Shown: positions 13,657-22,111 of the stretch, piece by piece | Layout: every line of letters begins with the position of its first letter | Position numbering within the stretch: the first letter of the stretch is position 1 | Source of the DNA: Fusobacteriaceae bacterium | GTDB lineage: Bacteria > Fusobacteriota > Fusobacteriia > Fusobacteriales > Fusobacteriaceae | Length of the DNA stretch: 64,000 nt | Assembly: GCA_900764925.1 (NCBI GenBank) | Contig: CAAFPW010000041.1 | Location: 8,698 to 72,697, forward strand | Reading direction: 5' to 3' | Position numbers and translations under genes: made by a program | The notes under the pieces: model-generated | What the model saw: the letters and a program-made list of their open reading frames with translations, nothing else | What the model was told of the DNA's origin: nothing | Database searches by the model: none

Positions 13657-15864
13657 TTAAGTTAGCAGATTTTTTGTTTTAACTCTTAATTTTCCCTTTG
13701 AATTTTTCATCATAGGATCAATAGAGTTTCTGTCTATATCTATTTCAAGTATCTCTCCATTACTATTTCCAGTAGCTATATACTCCCCTTTTTCATTAGA
13801 AAAGAATTTCCTGTTATCAACTATTACAGCAGCATTTTTAAGAGGGGTATCTCCCTTATCAAAAACTCCATTTCCATTTTTATCTAAAAATACTCTTCCT
13901 TTAATTAGATAATTATTAACAGAAATCTCATTATTTACACTCTTTAATGGGTTAGATAAATCTATTACCTTTGTTACTTCTAATCCACTTCTTCTTGTTC
14001 TGTTCTTATCAGCATCTATATCATAAATTGTATGAGCTCTCATATTAAAAAAGCTTTCCAAATCTAAACTAAAGCTTAGTCCATATACAAATGTATCATC
14101 TTTAGTAGAATAGGTTCCCTGTACCCCTATATCTCCATAAAGGGAATTTTCTACAATCTCCATCTGCCTTTTATTTATTTTAAAAGTATATTTTTCATAC
14201 TCTTCAAGATTATCTCTTTTTATCTCTCCATCTAAAATTAAACTTACTCCTCTTGAATAACTTAAGCTAGGGAAATAAGTTACTCCTTTTTTATCTCCTT
14301 CAATATCATAACTCACTTTTAAAGATATGGCAATAGGATTGAGATAAGAGGTTGACCACCCTCCTATTATGCTTTTACTCTCAAAATCCTCATTATCCTC
14401 TATGTAAATATTTTTAGAGAATCCAAATTCAAAGGAGTTATAATCAAAAGCTTTAAATAGTGAAATAGAATTATATTCTTTCATTCCACTATCTATATAA
14501 ATATATTTTGAATATTTTTCTTGTGAGAACCTTAGATCATAATCATATATTTTTTGGTTAATATTTAAATTATAACTACTCTCCTTCTCATTAGTTTCAT
14601 AGAAATGGGAATAATTTATTAAAGTAGGAAATCTCTCCAATCTTGTGTTATATATGAAATTTCCCTCAAATATCTCAAAGTTTCTATCCTTTAAATCTGT
14701 TAAAGAATAAAATCCTGTTCCCAGAGTTAACTTATCAGTAAAACCGTAGTATATTTTTCCCATACCTTGTGGTACTCCATCTTTTTCAGTTTTTCCCCCT
14801 TGAAGAACAAATTTACTCTTTCCCTTTTTTAAAGCATCCATATCTCCCAAAGAATAGACTGTTCTCTCCTCTATTTTTCCATCTTTATAGTAAATTTTTA
14901 AAACATATACGGAACTCATAATTCCATCAGTAACTCTAAACTCAAAATCTTTATCTTTAGGAACTTTATAATCTATTAAAATACTGTTTCTATAAAGCTC
15001 TATGGAATCAACACCTTGTGCTTCCCCTTTAATTATAACTTCTCCGTTATCATTTTGAGAATAGGTATCATAGGAATCAAAACTCACTCCCAATAGATTT
15101 GTATCTACTGATATAAAGTTTGGAGCAATTAACCCAATACTCCCTAACTCTAAATCATTGTCTTGAAATACATCTCTATAAGTTAAAGTTCCAGAATTTA
15201 TCTCACTCTCTGGTTTTAAACTCCCAGAAAGATAAAAATCTCCCCAAAGAAGTTGTGTTCCATACTCATAAGAGAAATAGTAATCATTCTCTCTAATCTC
15301 ATCTGTATCATAAGTTAATTTTAGTAATCCCGGTTGAAAAAATCTATCCTCCATTACTATATCATACTTATCTATTTCCTCTTCCTTAATTCCATCTAAT
15401 CTAAGTCTTTCCAATCTACTTTTTTCTTTTTCCTCATATGGTAGTAAAAAATTTGCTTTTACATCTAAGGTCAATACAGATAGATCCAATCTTATATATT
15501 TTAAATTCAATTCTTTTATCAATGCTGAACTTTCTACATACATATCTTCATTCTCTATAAAGTAATTCTCTTTATTAAATTTTATTTTAATATTTTTATT
15601 TCCAATTTTACCTATTACTCTTTCTTCAACTAAATCAACTTCAAGAGAGTACAGCTCTAAAAAATAAAAAAATGAATTTAATCCTATATATATTTTATCT
15701 TCATCTACATCATATTTTATCATATAAAAATCATTATAAAGCTTTTCAGCTCTAATTTGTAAATAGACATCTTCTAATCTTTCTGTTTCTATTTTAGAAA
15801 ATGAATAATTAAATATTAATAAGCATAGGGAAAAGGTAACTAATAATTTCAGCCATCTATTCAT
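13657..15864 (-). CDS. Divergent outer-membrane usher-like protein
   Basis: It has 735 codons and a signal peptide (about 1-23). An N-terminal domain (about 25-150) is followed by a long beta-strand-rich barrel region with a usher-like middle module (GVDSIELYRNSILIDYKVPKDKDFEFRVTDG). A SdrD/Cna_B-like Ca-binding unit begins near residue 656 (GRVFLDKNGNGVFDKGDTPL). This resembles FimD/PapC-like ushers of non-enterobacterial phyla more than classical FimD. The start overlaps the preceding pilin gene by 8 bases. The frame stops four codons after the heptamer A AAA AAT; a -1 shift there adds the next segment. Either recoding, phase variation or a sequence error is possible. Confidence 0.6.
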   Translation of the reverse strand: MNRWLKLLVTFSLCLLIFNYSFSKIETERLEDVYLQIRAEKLYNDFYMIKYDVDEDKIYIGLNSFFYFLELYSLEVDLVEERVIGKIGNKNIKIKFNKENYFIENEDMYVESSALIKELNLKYIRLDLSVLTLDVKANFLLPYEEKEKSRLERLRLDGIKEEEIDKYDIVMEDRFFQPGLLKLTYDTDEIRENDYYFSYEYGTQLLWGDFYLSGSLKPESEINSGTLTYRDVFQDNDLELGSIGLIAPNFISVDTNLLGVSFDSYDTYSQNDNGEVIIKGEAQGVDSIELYRNSILIDYKVPKDKDFEFRVTDGIMSSVYVLKIYYKDGKIEERTVYSLGDMDALKKGKSKFVLQGGKTEKDGVPQGMGKIYYGFTDKLTLGTGFYSLTDLKDRNFEIFEGNFIYNTRLERFPTLINYSHFYETNEKESSYNLNINQKIYDYDLRFSQEKYSKYIYIDSGMKEYNSISLFKAFDYNSFEFGFSKNIYIEDNEDFESKSIIGGWSTSYLNPIAISLKVSYDIEGDKKGVTYFPSLSYSRGVSLILDGEIKRDNLEEYEKYTFKINKRQMEIVENSLYGDIGVQGTYSTKDDTFVYGLSFSLDLESFFNMRAHTIYDIDADKNRTRRSGLEVTKVIDLSNPLKSVNNEISVNNYLIKGRVFLDKNGNGVFDKGDTPLKNAAVIVDNRKFFSNEKGEYIATGNSNGEILEIDIDRNSIDPMMKNSKGKLRVKTKNLLT
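13669..13675 (-). other. Candidate -1 frameshift heptamer A AAA AAT in the usher gene
   Basis: In the zero frame the codons are ACA AAA AAT CTG CTA ACT TAA. Slipping back one base at A AAA AAT opens the frame that continues to 13229. Confidence 0.45.
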
Positions 15865-16711
15865 CGTAAGTTACCCTAACAATAAAACTCCCTTCATATT
15901 TTCCTACACTTTCCTCTTTTGTTTTACATACTCCTCTAATGAAAATTTCCCCTGTTTCTCCTTTAGAACTATTAGAGTTCTTTTTATTTAAAACTCTAGT
16001 TAGTTCTAACTTCTCTCCTTTCCTTTGATATTTTTCCTCAAAGGAAAGGTCTACTACCAAAGTATCCCCATACTTATTTTTTATAAATGTATTCTTAGGT
16101 ATGCTCACTTTTACTACTTCATCTCTATTTCCTGTTATAGAGATAGTAGCAGATTTCCCACCATTTTTACTATCTAAAACATGTCCAGCTACTGCTGTTC
16201 CTAAGTCCATATCATTTACTTTTATATCCAATTTCTGTAATTTTTTAAAATAGCTCTCATCTAGTTTTAAATAGACAGGCTCTCTTCCCATTTTACTTTG
16301 AGAATTTTCTATATAACCTAGTAATATCTCGTTATTTTTGGATTTCTCTCTCCAATTTACAATTAAATTTCCTTTTAATAAAATTTTTAACTCTTCTTTT
16401 AAAACTTTTTCATTTATCCCTTCGAAATATATTCTATTTCCTACAACTTTAGAATTTCTACCTTCAACTTTTAGATTTTCTAATTTTATATAGCTGTTTT
16501 TTCCATCTAACTTGACATAAAAAAAGTCACTTTTTATTCTATTTTTATTATCTATCCAAACTTCTGCTTCAAAGGGTATTCTTGTTTCTAATTCCTCAAT
16601 TATTTCAGGTTTACTATAAAATTTATAAATCGCTGCTCTATTATGATAACCATAGAGATTACTTATTAAAAGAAACATCATAAATAGTATATTTATTTTC
16701 AATCTCTTCAT
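15857..16711 (-). CDS. Pilin-like protein, possible tip adhesin or minor subunit
   Basis: This secreted 284-residue protein has a signal peptide (about 1-20), an N-terminal beta domain of about 130 residues, and a C-terminal pilin domain with NDMDLGTAVAGHV and the terminal GKYEGSFIVRVTYDE strand shared with the pilin-like proteins at 10424 and 20316. A two-domain layout with the pilin domain at the C terminus is what tip adhesins of chaperone-usher pili show, so an adhesin role is plausible but inferred. SD AAGGGGAAAGGT precedes the ATG, and the stop overlaps the usher start. Confidence 0.6.
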   Translation of the reverse strand: MKRLKINILFMMFLLISNLYGYHNRAAIYKFYSKPEIIEELETRIPFEAEVWIDNKNRIKSDFFYVKLDGKNSYIKLENLKVEGRNSKVVGNRIYFEGINEKVLKEELKILLKGNLIVNWREKSKNNEILLGYIENSQSKMGREPVYLKLDESYFKKLQKLDIKVNDMDLGTAVAGHVLDSKNGGKSATISITGNRDEVVKVSIPKNTFIKNKYGDTLVVDLSFEEKYQRKGEKLELTRVLNKKNSNSSKGETGEIFIRGVCKTKEESVGKYEGSFIVRVTYDE

Positions 16712-16725
16712 ACCTTTCCCCTTAG

Positions 16726-18180
16726 TTAATTAATTTTTAAGCTTTTATTATATCTCTCCATATCCTCTTCTTTAACTATAGAGTAATTCAACTCATGTTT
16801 GATAGGAATATATAATACACTCTTATCAATCAAAGATAAAATTCTATCAAAAATTTGTTCAATATTTCTTGTATCTTTCTCTTGTCTCATCAAAGTTAAA
16901 AAAGGTAGTAATGCACTTATAGTCTCCTCATCTACTATATCATACATTATAATTTTTTCTAAACTTACAGCAGGAGAGTTTTTACTAATAGTCAGATTAT
17001 ATATAGCTGTATCATAATCTTTTGAATATAATTTTTGATAAAAAGATACCATATTATGAGGTAATAAAGTAACTTTCAATCCAGCATCCTCTAAATCTTT
17101 CTTTACTTTTTTAGCAACTCTCATATTATATTCAGTATTTAAAACCATTATACTAATCTCTCTATCTTTCATTCCACTCTCATCTATTTTTTCCTTTGCC
17201 TCTTTCAAATTATAGATATTTTTGATTTTTGAAAGATTAGCTTTTATAATTTTCTGTGGGAAAAAACTATCTACTTCTTGAACTATTGCTTCTTTTATAG
17301 CTCTTTTCTCCTCAAGTGAATAGTTTATCTTACTTCCAAAAGTTAAAGCTATTGTATCATATATAGCTTCTTCTTTTACAATATTCTCCTCAGAAAGTAA
17401 ATTGTACTCTCTGATTTTATCTATCTCCTCTTTATAGAGATCAAATATATAGTCTGTTTCTCCATTTAGATATTTTATTACCCTTTGATTAGGATTTAAC
17501 TCCCAAGTGAAAGTTATATTTTTAAAACATTGTTTTTTATCAACAGAGGAGTTTTCAAAAAGTTCCAATTTTAGAGCTCCTTCATTAAAACTTTTCATAT
17601 AATATGGACCTGTCCCATAAAGCTTTCCATTCTCCTCTTTTACTATACTTGCAATAGGATTTGATAAGTTTTTTATCAACATTCCATCTCTAGCATTTAG
17701 ATTAATTATTAAACTATGATCATCTATAACCTCTACACCAATTATAGAGTTATAAATCTTTGTTATAATTCCATCTTTTTTCAATCTCTCTAAAGATTTC
17801 TCTACATCCTGTGCTTTTAAATAAGAATTATCATGAAATTTTATTCCTTTTTTAAGTTCTAAATATAGTTTATTTTCCTCTATCCACCTGTAATTATCTA
17901 GTAGATGTGAGTCAATCTCGCCATTTCCATTTACAACGAAAAGAGTATCATACATTAAAGTTATTATCCTTTTAGAATAAGTATCTACCATTTTTATAGG
18001 ATCGACACTCATTACCATTAGACTTTGTTCAACTCTTATCTCATCTTTAAGGGTGGATTCATCACTATATTTATATTCCTCTATAAAGAAAGTTTCATCT
18101 AAAATACTATCACTTTCTGCTTTTAACTTGTTTGTAGAAAAAATTAAAAATAGAAAAAGAATTATATATTTTACTTTCAA
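16726..18180 (-). CDS. Family 5 (OppA-like) extracellular solute-binding protein
   Basis: It is a periplasmic peptide/nickel-type binding protein (SBP_bac_5). Family features include YDTLFVVNGNGEIDSHLLDNYRWIEENKLYLELKKGIKFHDNSYLKAQDVEKSLER and YGTGPYYMKSFNEG. I prefer the TTG at 18180, which gives KVKYIILFLFLIFSTNKLKAES as signal peptide with AGAGGGTGA upstream; an ATG at 18201 lies only 1 base after the preceding stop and adds acidic residues before the signal. There is no permease or ATPase nearby, so it probably senses a ligand for the pilus or c-di-GMP circuit and does not feed transport. Confidence 0.75.
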   Translation of the reverse strand: MKVKYIILFLFLIFSTNKLKAESDSILDETFFIEEYKYSDESTLKDEIRVEQSLMVMSVDPIKMVDTYSKRIITLMYDTLFVVNGNGEIDSHLLDNYRWIEENKLYLELKKGIKFHDNSYLKAQDVEKSLERLKKDGIITKIYNSIIGVEVIDDHSLIINLNARDGMLIKNLSNPIASIVKEENGKLYGTGPYYMKSFNEGALKLELFENSSVDKKQCFKNITFTWELNPNQRVIKYLNGETDYIFDLYKEEIDKIREYNLLSEENIVKEEAIYDTIALTFGSKINYSLEEKRAIKEAIVQEVDSFFPQKIIKANLSKIKNIYNLKEAKEKIDESGMKDREISIMVLNTEYNMRVAKKVKKDLEDAGLKVTLLPHNMVSFYQKLYSKDYDTAIYNLTISKNSPAVSLEKIIMYDIVDEETISALLPFLTLMRQEKDTRNIEQIFDRILSLIDKSVLYIPIKHELNYSIVKEEDMERYNKSLKIN

Positions 18181-18202
18181 TATTTCACCCTCTTCCCCCA
18201 TA

Positions 18203-20302
18203 TTATTGATTTTTCATTATACTATAATACTCAGATACTAAATCAATGTTCTCTTTAGTACTATTGAAAATCTCATTAAACTTCGCTTCATTTTCTAAAA
18301 ATATTTTTGTAATATTAGGATCAAAACTTACTCCCATCTCTAATTTTATAATCTCTATCGCCTCTTCGTGAGAAAGTCCTTTTTTATAAATCTTATCCTC
18401 TCTCATACTATCATAAGCATCAATTATCCCTAATATTCTTCCTTCCAATGGAATACTCTCCTCTTTTAATCCCAATGGATACCCTTTTCCGCACCATTTT
18501 TCATGGTGATATCTTATTACATTTTTTTCTATATCTCCTATTCCTAACTTACAAGCTAATTCATATCCAAATTCTGGATGCTTTTTCATTATTTCAAACT
18601 CTTCTGGTGTAAGTTTTCCTTTCTTATTTAAGATATCTCCAGGAACTATTACCTTTCCAATATCATGAAGAATAGCTCCTTTTTTTAATTTCAGAGTAAA
18701 CTCTTTAGATAAGTTTAGTTTTTCAGCTAAAAACTCTGCATGTAGTGCCACTCTCTTAGCATGTACTCCAGATTCTGTCTGTTTTAATTGATTTACTTTA
18801 GCCATTGTTTCCAGTAAAGTATTTCCTAATTTTTCAGCTTTTCTTTTATTGTATATTGCTCTTCTTAAAAGATAGCTTAAAATTCCAATTAAAACTATCA
18901 TAGGAATAGTTATCTCAGCTAATAGTTTATAATCTCTCTTAAATACAATTTGAGTATTTTTATTAGCTCCCACTGTTATCTCTTCAATAGAATAGCTATT
19001 AAAAATAGTATCTAGTACACTTTTTAAATCCTCTTCGCTCTCTTTTACTCCCATAGAAATACCAAAGTTTTCGCTAAAATTTCCTATTATCTTTACTTTG
19101 TTATCTATAAAGTTATTTAAAATTGTACTTGTTAATGGGTTACTATAATCAATTAAGTAATCTCCCTCATCTTTCAGTAATTTTTCTATTCCCTCTTTTA
19201 CAGTTTCAACATCTACTATTGTTACTCCATAGGTTTTATCCTCTATCAATTTTCTAAAAGAACGACTTCTTACCATTATTATTTTAGAATTATCCAAATC
19301 TGAAAAATCAGATATTAAGAAAGAGTGTCCTTTTGAAGCAACAGCAATATCTGTTTTATAATAAGGTTTAGTGGCTACATATCTATTCTCTCTCTCTTTT
19401 TCAACATAGATTCCTTTGATATCTCCATCACTTTCCACTACTTCAATTGGTATCTCCAATATTTTATTTATATCTTCTAAAATGTCAAAAATAAGCCCTC
19501 TATAATTTTTCCCCTCTTTATAATAGAGAGGTAAGTAGTATTCATCTTTCATCAATTCCACTTTAATGCTTTTATAATTCTCTTTTACACTCTCATAACT
19601 TGGAGTATTTTTTAGTAGATACTTATAATACTCTATTCTATTTTTTTCAACTATTTCTCTTATCTCCTCAGTAGACATAGAAGCTATATATCTCTTCAAG
19701 TCTTCATATAACTCCACTCTATCTTTACTTACTCCTAATTTCTCTTTAAAAATAGTTGTACTTAAAACTCTAAATTTTTTCTCAATTGGATTTTTTTCAC
19801 TCCAATCCTTCAAAACAATTACATCAACTCTATTATTTTTTAAAGCTAAAATAGCTTTATTTTCATCTTCATAACTAATTTTTTCAAATTGTAAATCTTT
19901 GTTTCTATTAGCTACTTCTTCAATTCCTTTTTCTCCTTTTACAAATCCAACATTCATAGCAAAAATATCATCTATCTTTTTCAAAGGACTATCTACATTT
20001 ACTAGAACTGTAGCTCTATATGTAAATGGTGTATTTATTATATTGTATAAACTATTATCATCAGCTTTTTCTCCAATAGTTATATCCTCTTTACCATCAG
20101 ATATTTTATATTGTAATTCTATATTTTTTTCCTTTACATACCCATTTAAAATATCTACATATACCCCATTATATTCAGATGTTTCTAAGTTTTTATATAG
20201 GTACATATCTGTAAACTCTAAGGGATATCCTACTTTTATTGTCTCTTTCCCAAATAGTAATGTTGTCATAACTATACAGTAAAATAATAATTTTTTTGTC
20301 AC
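18203..20302 (-). CDS. Transmembrane sensor phosphodiesterase: two SBP_bac_3 domains plus HD-GYP
   Basis: The order is signal peptide, two tandem periplasmic family-3 solute-binding domains (about 25-230 and 245-450), one transmembrane helix (about 461-480) and a cytoplasmic HD-GYP domain. HD-GYP enzymes hydrolyse c-di-GMP. HDIGK begins near residue 546, with KHPEFG, YHHEKW and GKGYP present; the usual Asp of WDGxGYP is Cys here (WCGKGYP). The GTG at 20302 is chosen because AAGGAGGAAAA precedes it. The gene lies downstream of the c-di-GMP riboswitch in the pilus operon, so its product could close a negative feedback loop under control of a periplasmic ligand. Confidence 0.85.
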   Translation of the reverse strand: MTKKLLFYCIVMTTLLFGKETIKVGYPLEFTDMYLYKNLETSEYNGVYVDILNGYVKEKNIELQYKISDGKEDITIGEKADDNSLYNIINTPFTYRATVLVNVDSPLKKIDDIFAMNVGFVKGEKGIEEVANRNKDLQFEKISYEDENKAILALKNNRVDVIVLKDWSEKNPIEKKFRVLSTTIFKEKLGVSKDRVELYEDLKRYIASMSTEEIREIVEKNRIEYYKYLLKNTPSYESVKENYKSIKVELMKDEYYLPLYYKEGKNYRGLIFDILEDINKILEIPIEVVESDGDIKGIYVEKERENRYVATKPYYKTDIAVASKGHSFLISDFSDLDNSKIIMVRSRSFRKLIEDKTYGVTIVDVETVKEGIEKLLKDEGDYLIDYSNPLTSTILNNFIDNKVKIIGNFSENFGISMGVKESEEDLKSVLDTIFNSYSIEEITVGANKNTQIVFKRDYKLLAEITIPMIVLIGILSYLLRRAIYNKRKAEKLGNTLLETMAKVNQLKQTESGVHAKRVALHAEFLAEKLNLSKEFTLKLKKGAILHDIGKVIVPGDILNKKGKLTPEEFEIMKKHPEFGYELACKLGIGDIEKNVIRYHHEKWCGKGYPLGLKEESIPLEGRILGIIDAYDSMREDKIYKKGLSHEEAIEIIKLEMGVSFDPNITKIFLENEAKFNEIFNSTKENIDLVSEYYSIMKNQ

Positions 20303-20315
20303 TTTTCCTCCTTTT

Positions 20316-20825
20316 TTACAATTCATCTCTATACTCTACTCTCACTAAAAAAGTTCCCTTATACTCTCCACTAGCTGTATCTGGAACTCTATCTATCTCT
20401 CCTGAAAAAACAATTTTTCCCCCTGTATTTTCTACTAAAACATTATAGTTATTTCCACCAATCACTCTTGTTCCATTTCCAAAATTAGAACTAATAGTCG
20501 CTACCATAAACTCTTCTGAATTTATTTTTTTCATAATTACAGGTAATGAATTTTTTATATCTTGATAGTTTCCAGCTTCTTTATCTTTCCAAGTTACATA
20601 CATCTTTCCAGGGGTCTCAATAGTAATAAACCCATTTCGAATACCTGCGGTTTTAGCTCCTCTTCCAGCTGGAATATCTCCAAAATCTATATCTTTAGTT
20701 TCTCCTATTTTTACAGGTCTTACCACATTACCAGTGATTTTTACTTCTACATCTTTTCCATACTCTTTAGAAAAAATACTCATTCCAACTAACAGAAAAA
20801 TTATTAAAATCTTTATTTTTCTCAC
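20316..20825 (-). CDS. Pilin-like protein, first gene after the ON-type riboswitch
   Basis: It is a secreted protein with signal sequence KILIIFLLVGMSIFS and a DUF4402-like beta domain containing DIDFGDIPAGR and ending GEYKGTFLVRVEYRDEL, shared with the other two pilin-like proteins of the cluster. Length is about 170 residues. The start is uncertain: the GTG at 20825 has AAGGA only 2 bases upstream, while an ATA at 20816 has GGTGA at 5 bases and would give MKILIIFLLVGMSIFS. I keep the GTG. It lies about 12 bases after the riboswitch terminator, so its expression should follow c-di-GMP directly. Confidence 0.65.
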   Translation of the reverse strand: MRKIKILIIFLLVGMSIFSKEYGKDVEVKITGNVVRPVKIGETKDIDFGDIPAGRGAKTAGIRNGFITIETPGKMYVTWKDKEAGNYQDIKNSLPVIMKKINSEEFMVATISSNFGNGTRVIGGNNYNVLVENTGGKIVFSGEIDRVPDTASGEYKGTFLVRVEYRDEL

Positions 20826-20836
20826 CTTCCTTATCG

Positions 20837-20938
20837 AAAAAAAGTTGCAACCTTTATGATATCTCACTTTGGTTGCAACTGGCTGCCATTTTACAGGCCC
20901 TATAGCTTTGCGTCATAGCGTTTCCACTATTTTGCTAT
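20837..20938 (-). ncRNA. c-di-GMP-I riboswitch overlapping a terminator (predicted ON switch)
   Basis: The aptamer (about 20938-20876) has GCAA, hairpin TAGTG-GAAA-CGCTA, GACGCAAAGC, GGGCCTGTAA, GGCAGCC and closing TTGC. The intrinsic terminator stem GTTGCAACC (20879-20871) with GGTTGCAAC (20852-20844) and seven T follows immediately. The 3' strand of aptamer P1 (GTTGC) is also the 5' strand of the terminator, so ligand binding should prevent termination. No promoter sits between the preceding stop codon and the aptamer, so the RNA is probably entered by read-through from the HD-GYP gene. Confidence 0.93.
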
Positions 20939-22011
20939 TATAAATCTTTTTCTATTTCTAAAAAAGCTTTTATTAAATCAGGATTAAATGTTCCACATTT
21001 TCCTGTTGTTATCATATTGATTGATTCCTCTTTGGTAAAAGCTTTTTTATAACACCTAGAGCTAGTAAGAGCATCGTAAACATCTGCTAAAGCCACAACT
21101 TGAGACCATATACTTATCTCTTCTCCTTTTAAGCCATCTGGATATCCTCTTCCATCCCAACGCTCATGATGATGTCTACAAATGTCATAAGCATATTTGA
21201 ATAGAGCTTCATTCCCAGCTTTAGGAATTTTCCCTATCAACTCTGCTCCTTGTAATGTGTGTGTTTTCATTATTTCAAACTCTTCAGGAGTCAATCTTCC
21301 TGGTTTATTTAAAATAACATCTGGAATAACTATTTTTCCTATATCATGAAGAGTTGAAGCATTAGAAATTGTATCCATCTCCTCTTCTGTAAAATCTTTA
21401 CAACTCTCATATCCTAAATCTTTTAACTTTGAAAGTAACTTATAAGTTAGGTTTCTAATATTTTGTACATGCTGCCCTGTTTCTTCACTTCTAAACTCGA
21501 TAGCTAAAATCAAAGTTTCTAGAACTGAACTGTTTATCTTCTTTAATTCATCTATCTTTTTTGAGATAATTTGAGATTGATACTCAATTGTCTCTTTTAA
21601 ATCTTTTTTAGTTTTATATAACTCAATAAGATTTTCTACTCTTCTCTCTAAAAAATATGGAACAAAAGGTTTTTCAATGATATCTTTAACTCCTAAGTCA
21701 TATCCCTCATACATAACCTCTTCTGAGTTATCTGCAGTAATCAAAAAAACAGGAATATCATCTCCTAATCTTTCTTCTCTCATTATTCTAAGCATCTCTA
21801 ACCCACTCATTCCTGGCATAACTCTATCCAATAGAATGGCTACAATCTCATCCTCATGTTCCTTTAAATACTCTAATCCAGACTTTCCATTATTCAAACT
21901 TTTAACTGTGTACTTTTTATTAAATATATTTTCTATAAGAGCTCTACTTAATTCAGAATCATCAATTACTAAAATTGTTTTATCTGTCTCTTTAGAAAGA
22001 TCTACCTTCAT
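20938..22011 (-). CDS. Response regulator with HD-GYP c-di-GMP phosphodiesterase domain
   Basis: The receiver spans about residues 10-125 with the acidic pair Asp17-Asp18, phosphoacceptor Asp62 (LLDRVMPGMSG), Thr92 and Lys114. A linker helix (about 130-165) leads to HD-GYP with HDIGK at 222-226, MKTHTLQGAELI, CRHHHERWDGRGYPDGL and ADVYDALTSSRCYKKAF. All usual catalytic residues look present. No histidine kinase adjoins it. SD GGAGGATATA precedes the ATG. It has its own promoter, and its stop codon abuts the riboswitch, which places phosphodiesterase synthesis ahead of the switch and pilus genes behind it. Confidence 0.92.
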   Translation of the reverse strand: MKVDLSKETDKTILVIDDSELSRALIENIFNKKYTVKSLNNGKSGLEYLKEHEDEIVAILLDRVMPGMSGLEMLRIMREERLGDDIPVFLITADNSEEVMYEGYDLGVKDIIEKPFVPYFLERRVENLIELYKTKKDLKETIEYQSQIISKKIDELKKINSSVLETLILAIEFRSEETGQHVQNIRNLTYKLLSKLKDLGYESCKDFTEEEMDTISNASTLHDIGKIVIPDVILNKPGRLTPEEFEIMKTHTLQGAELIGKIPKAGNEALFKYAYDICRHHHERWDGRGYPDGLKGEEISIWSQVVALADVYDALTSSRCYKKAFTKEESINMITTGKCGTFNPDLIKAFLEIEKDL

Positions 22012-22065
22012 TATATCCTCCTAAATTTTTAAATCTAAATACTATCTTTCAAGTATCTATCTATT

Positions 22066-22094
22066 ATTATATATTAATTTTACTAAAGATTCAA
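22066..22094 (-). promoter_or_regulatory. Promoter of the HD-GYP/riboswitch/pilus operon
   Basis: TTGAAT (22094-22089), a 17-base spacer and TATAAT (22071-22066) lie ahead of the gene starting at 22011. No closer promoter was found for the riboswitch at 20938. Confidence 0.7.
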
Positions 22095-22111
22095 TAATTT
22101 TACTATATCGA

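Noticed and set aside
20937..20942. TATAAT on the minus strand just before the second riboswitch, as its promoter
   Set aside because: The start site would fall near 20930, inside the aptamer and after the GCAA strand of P1, and the -35 region is only a T run.
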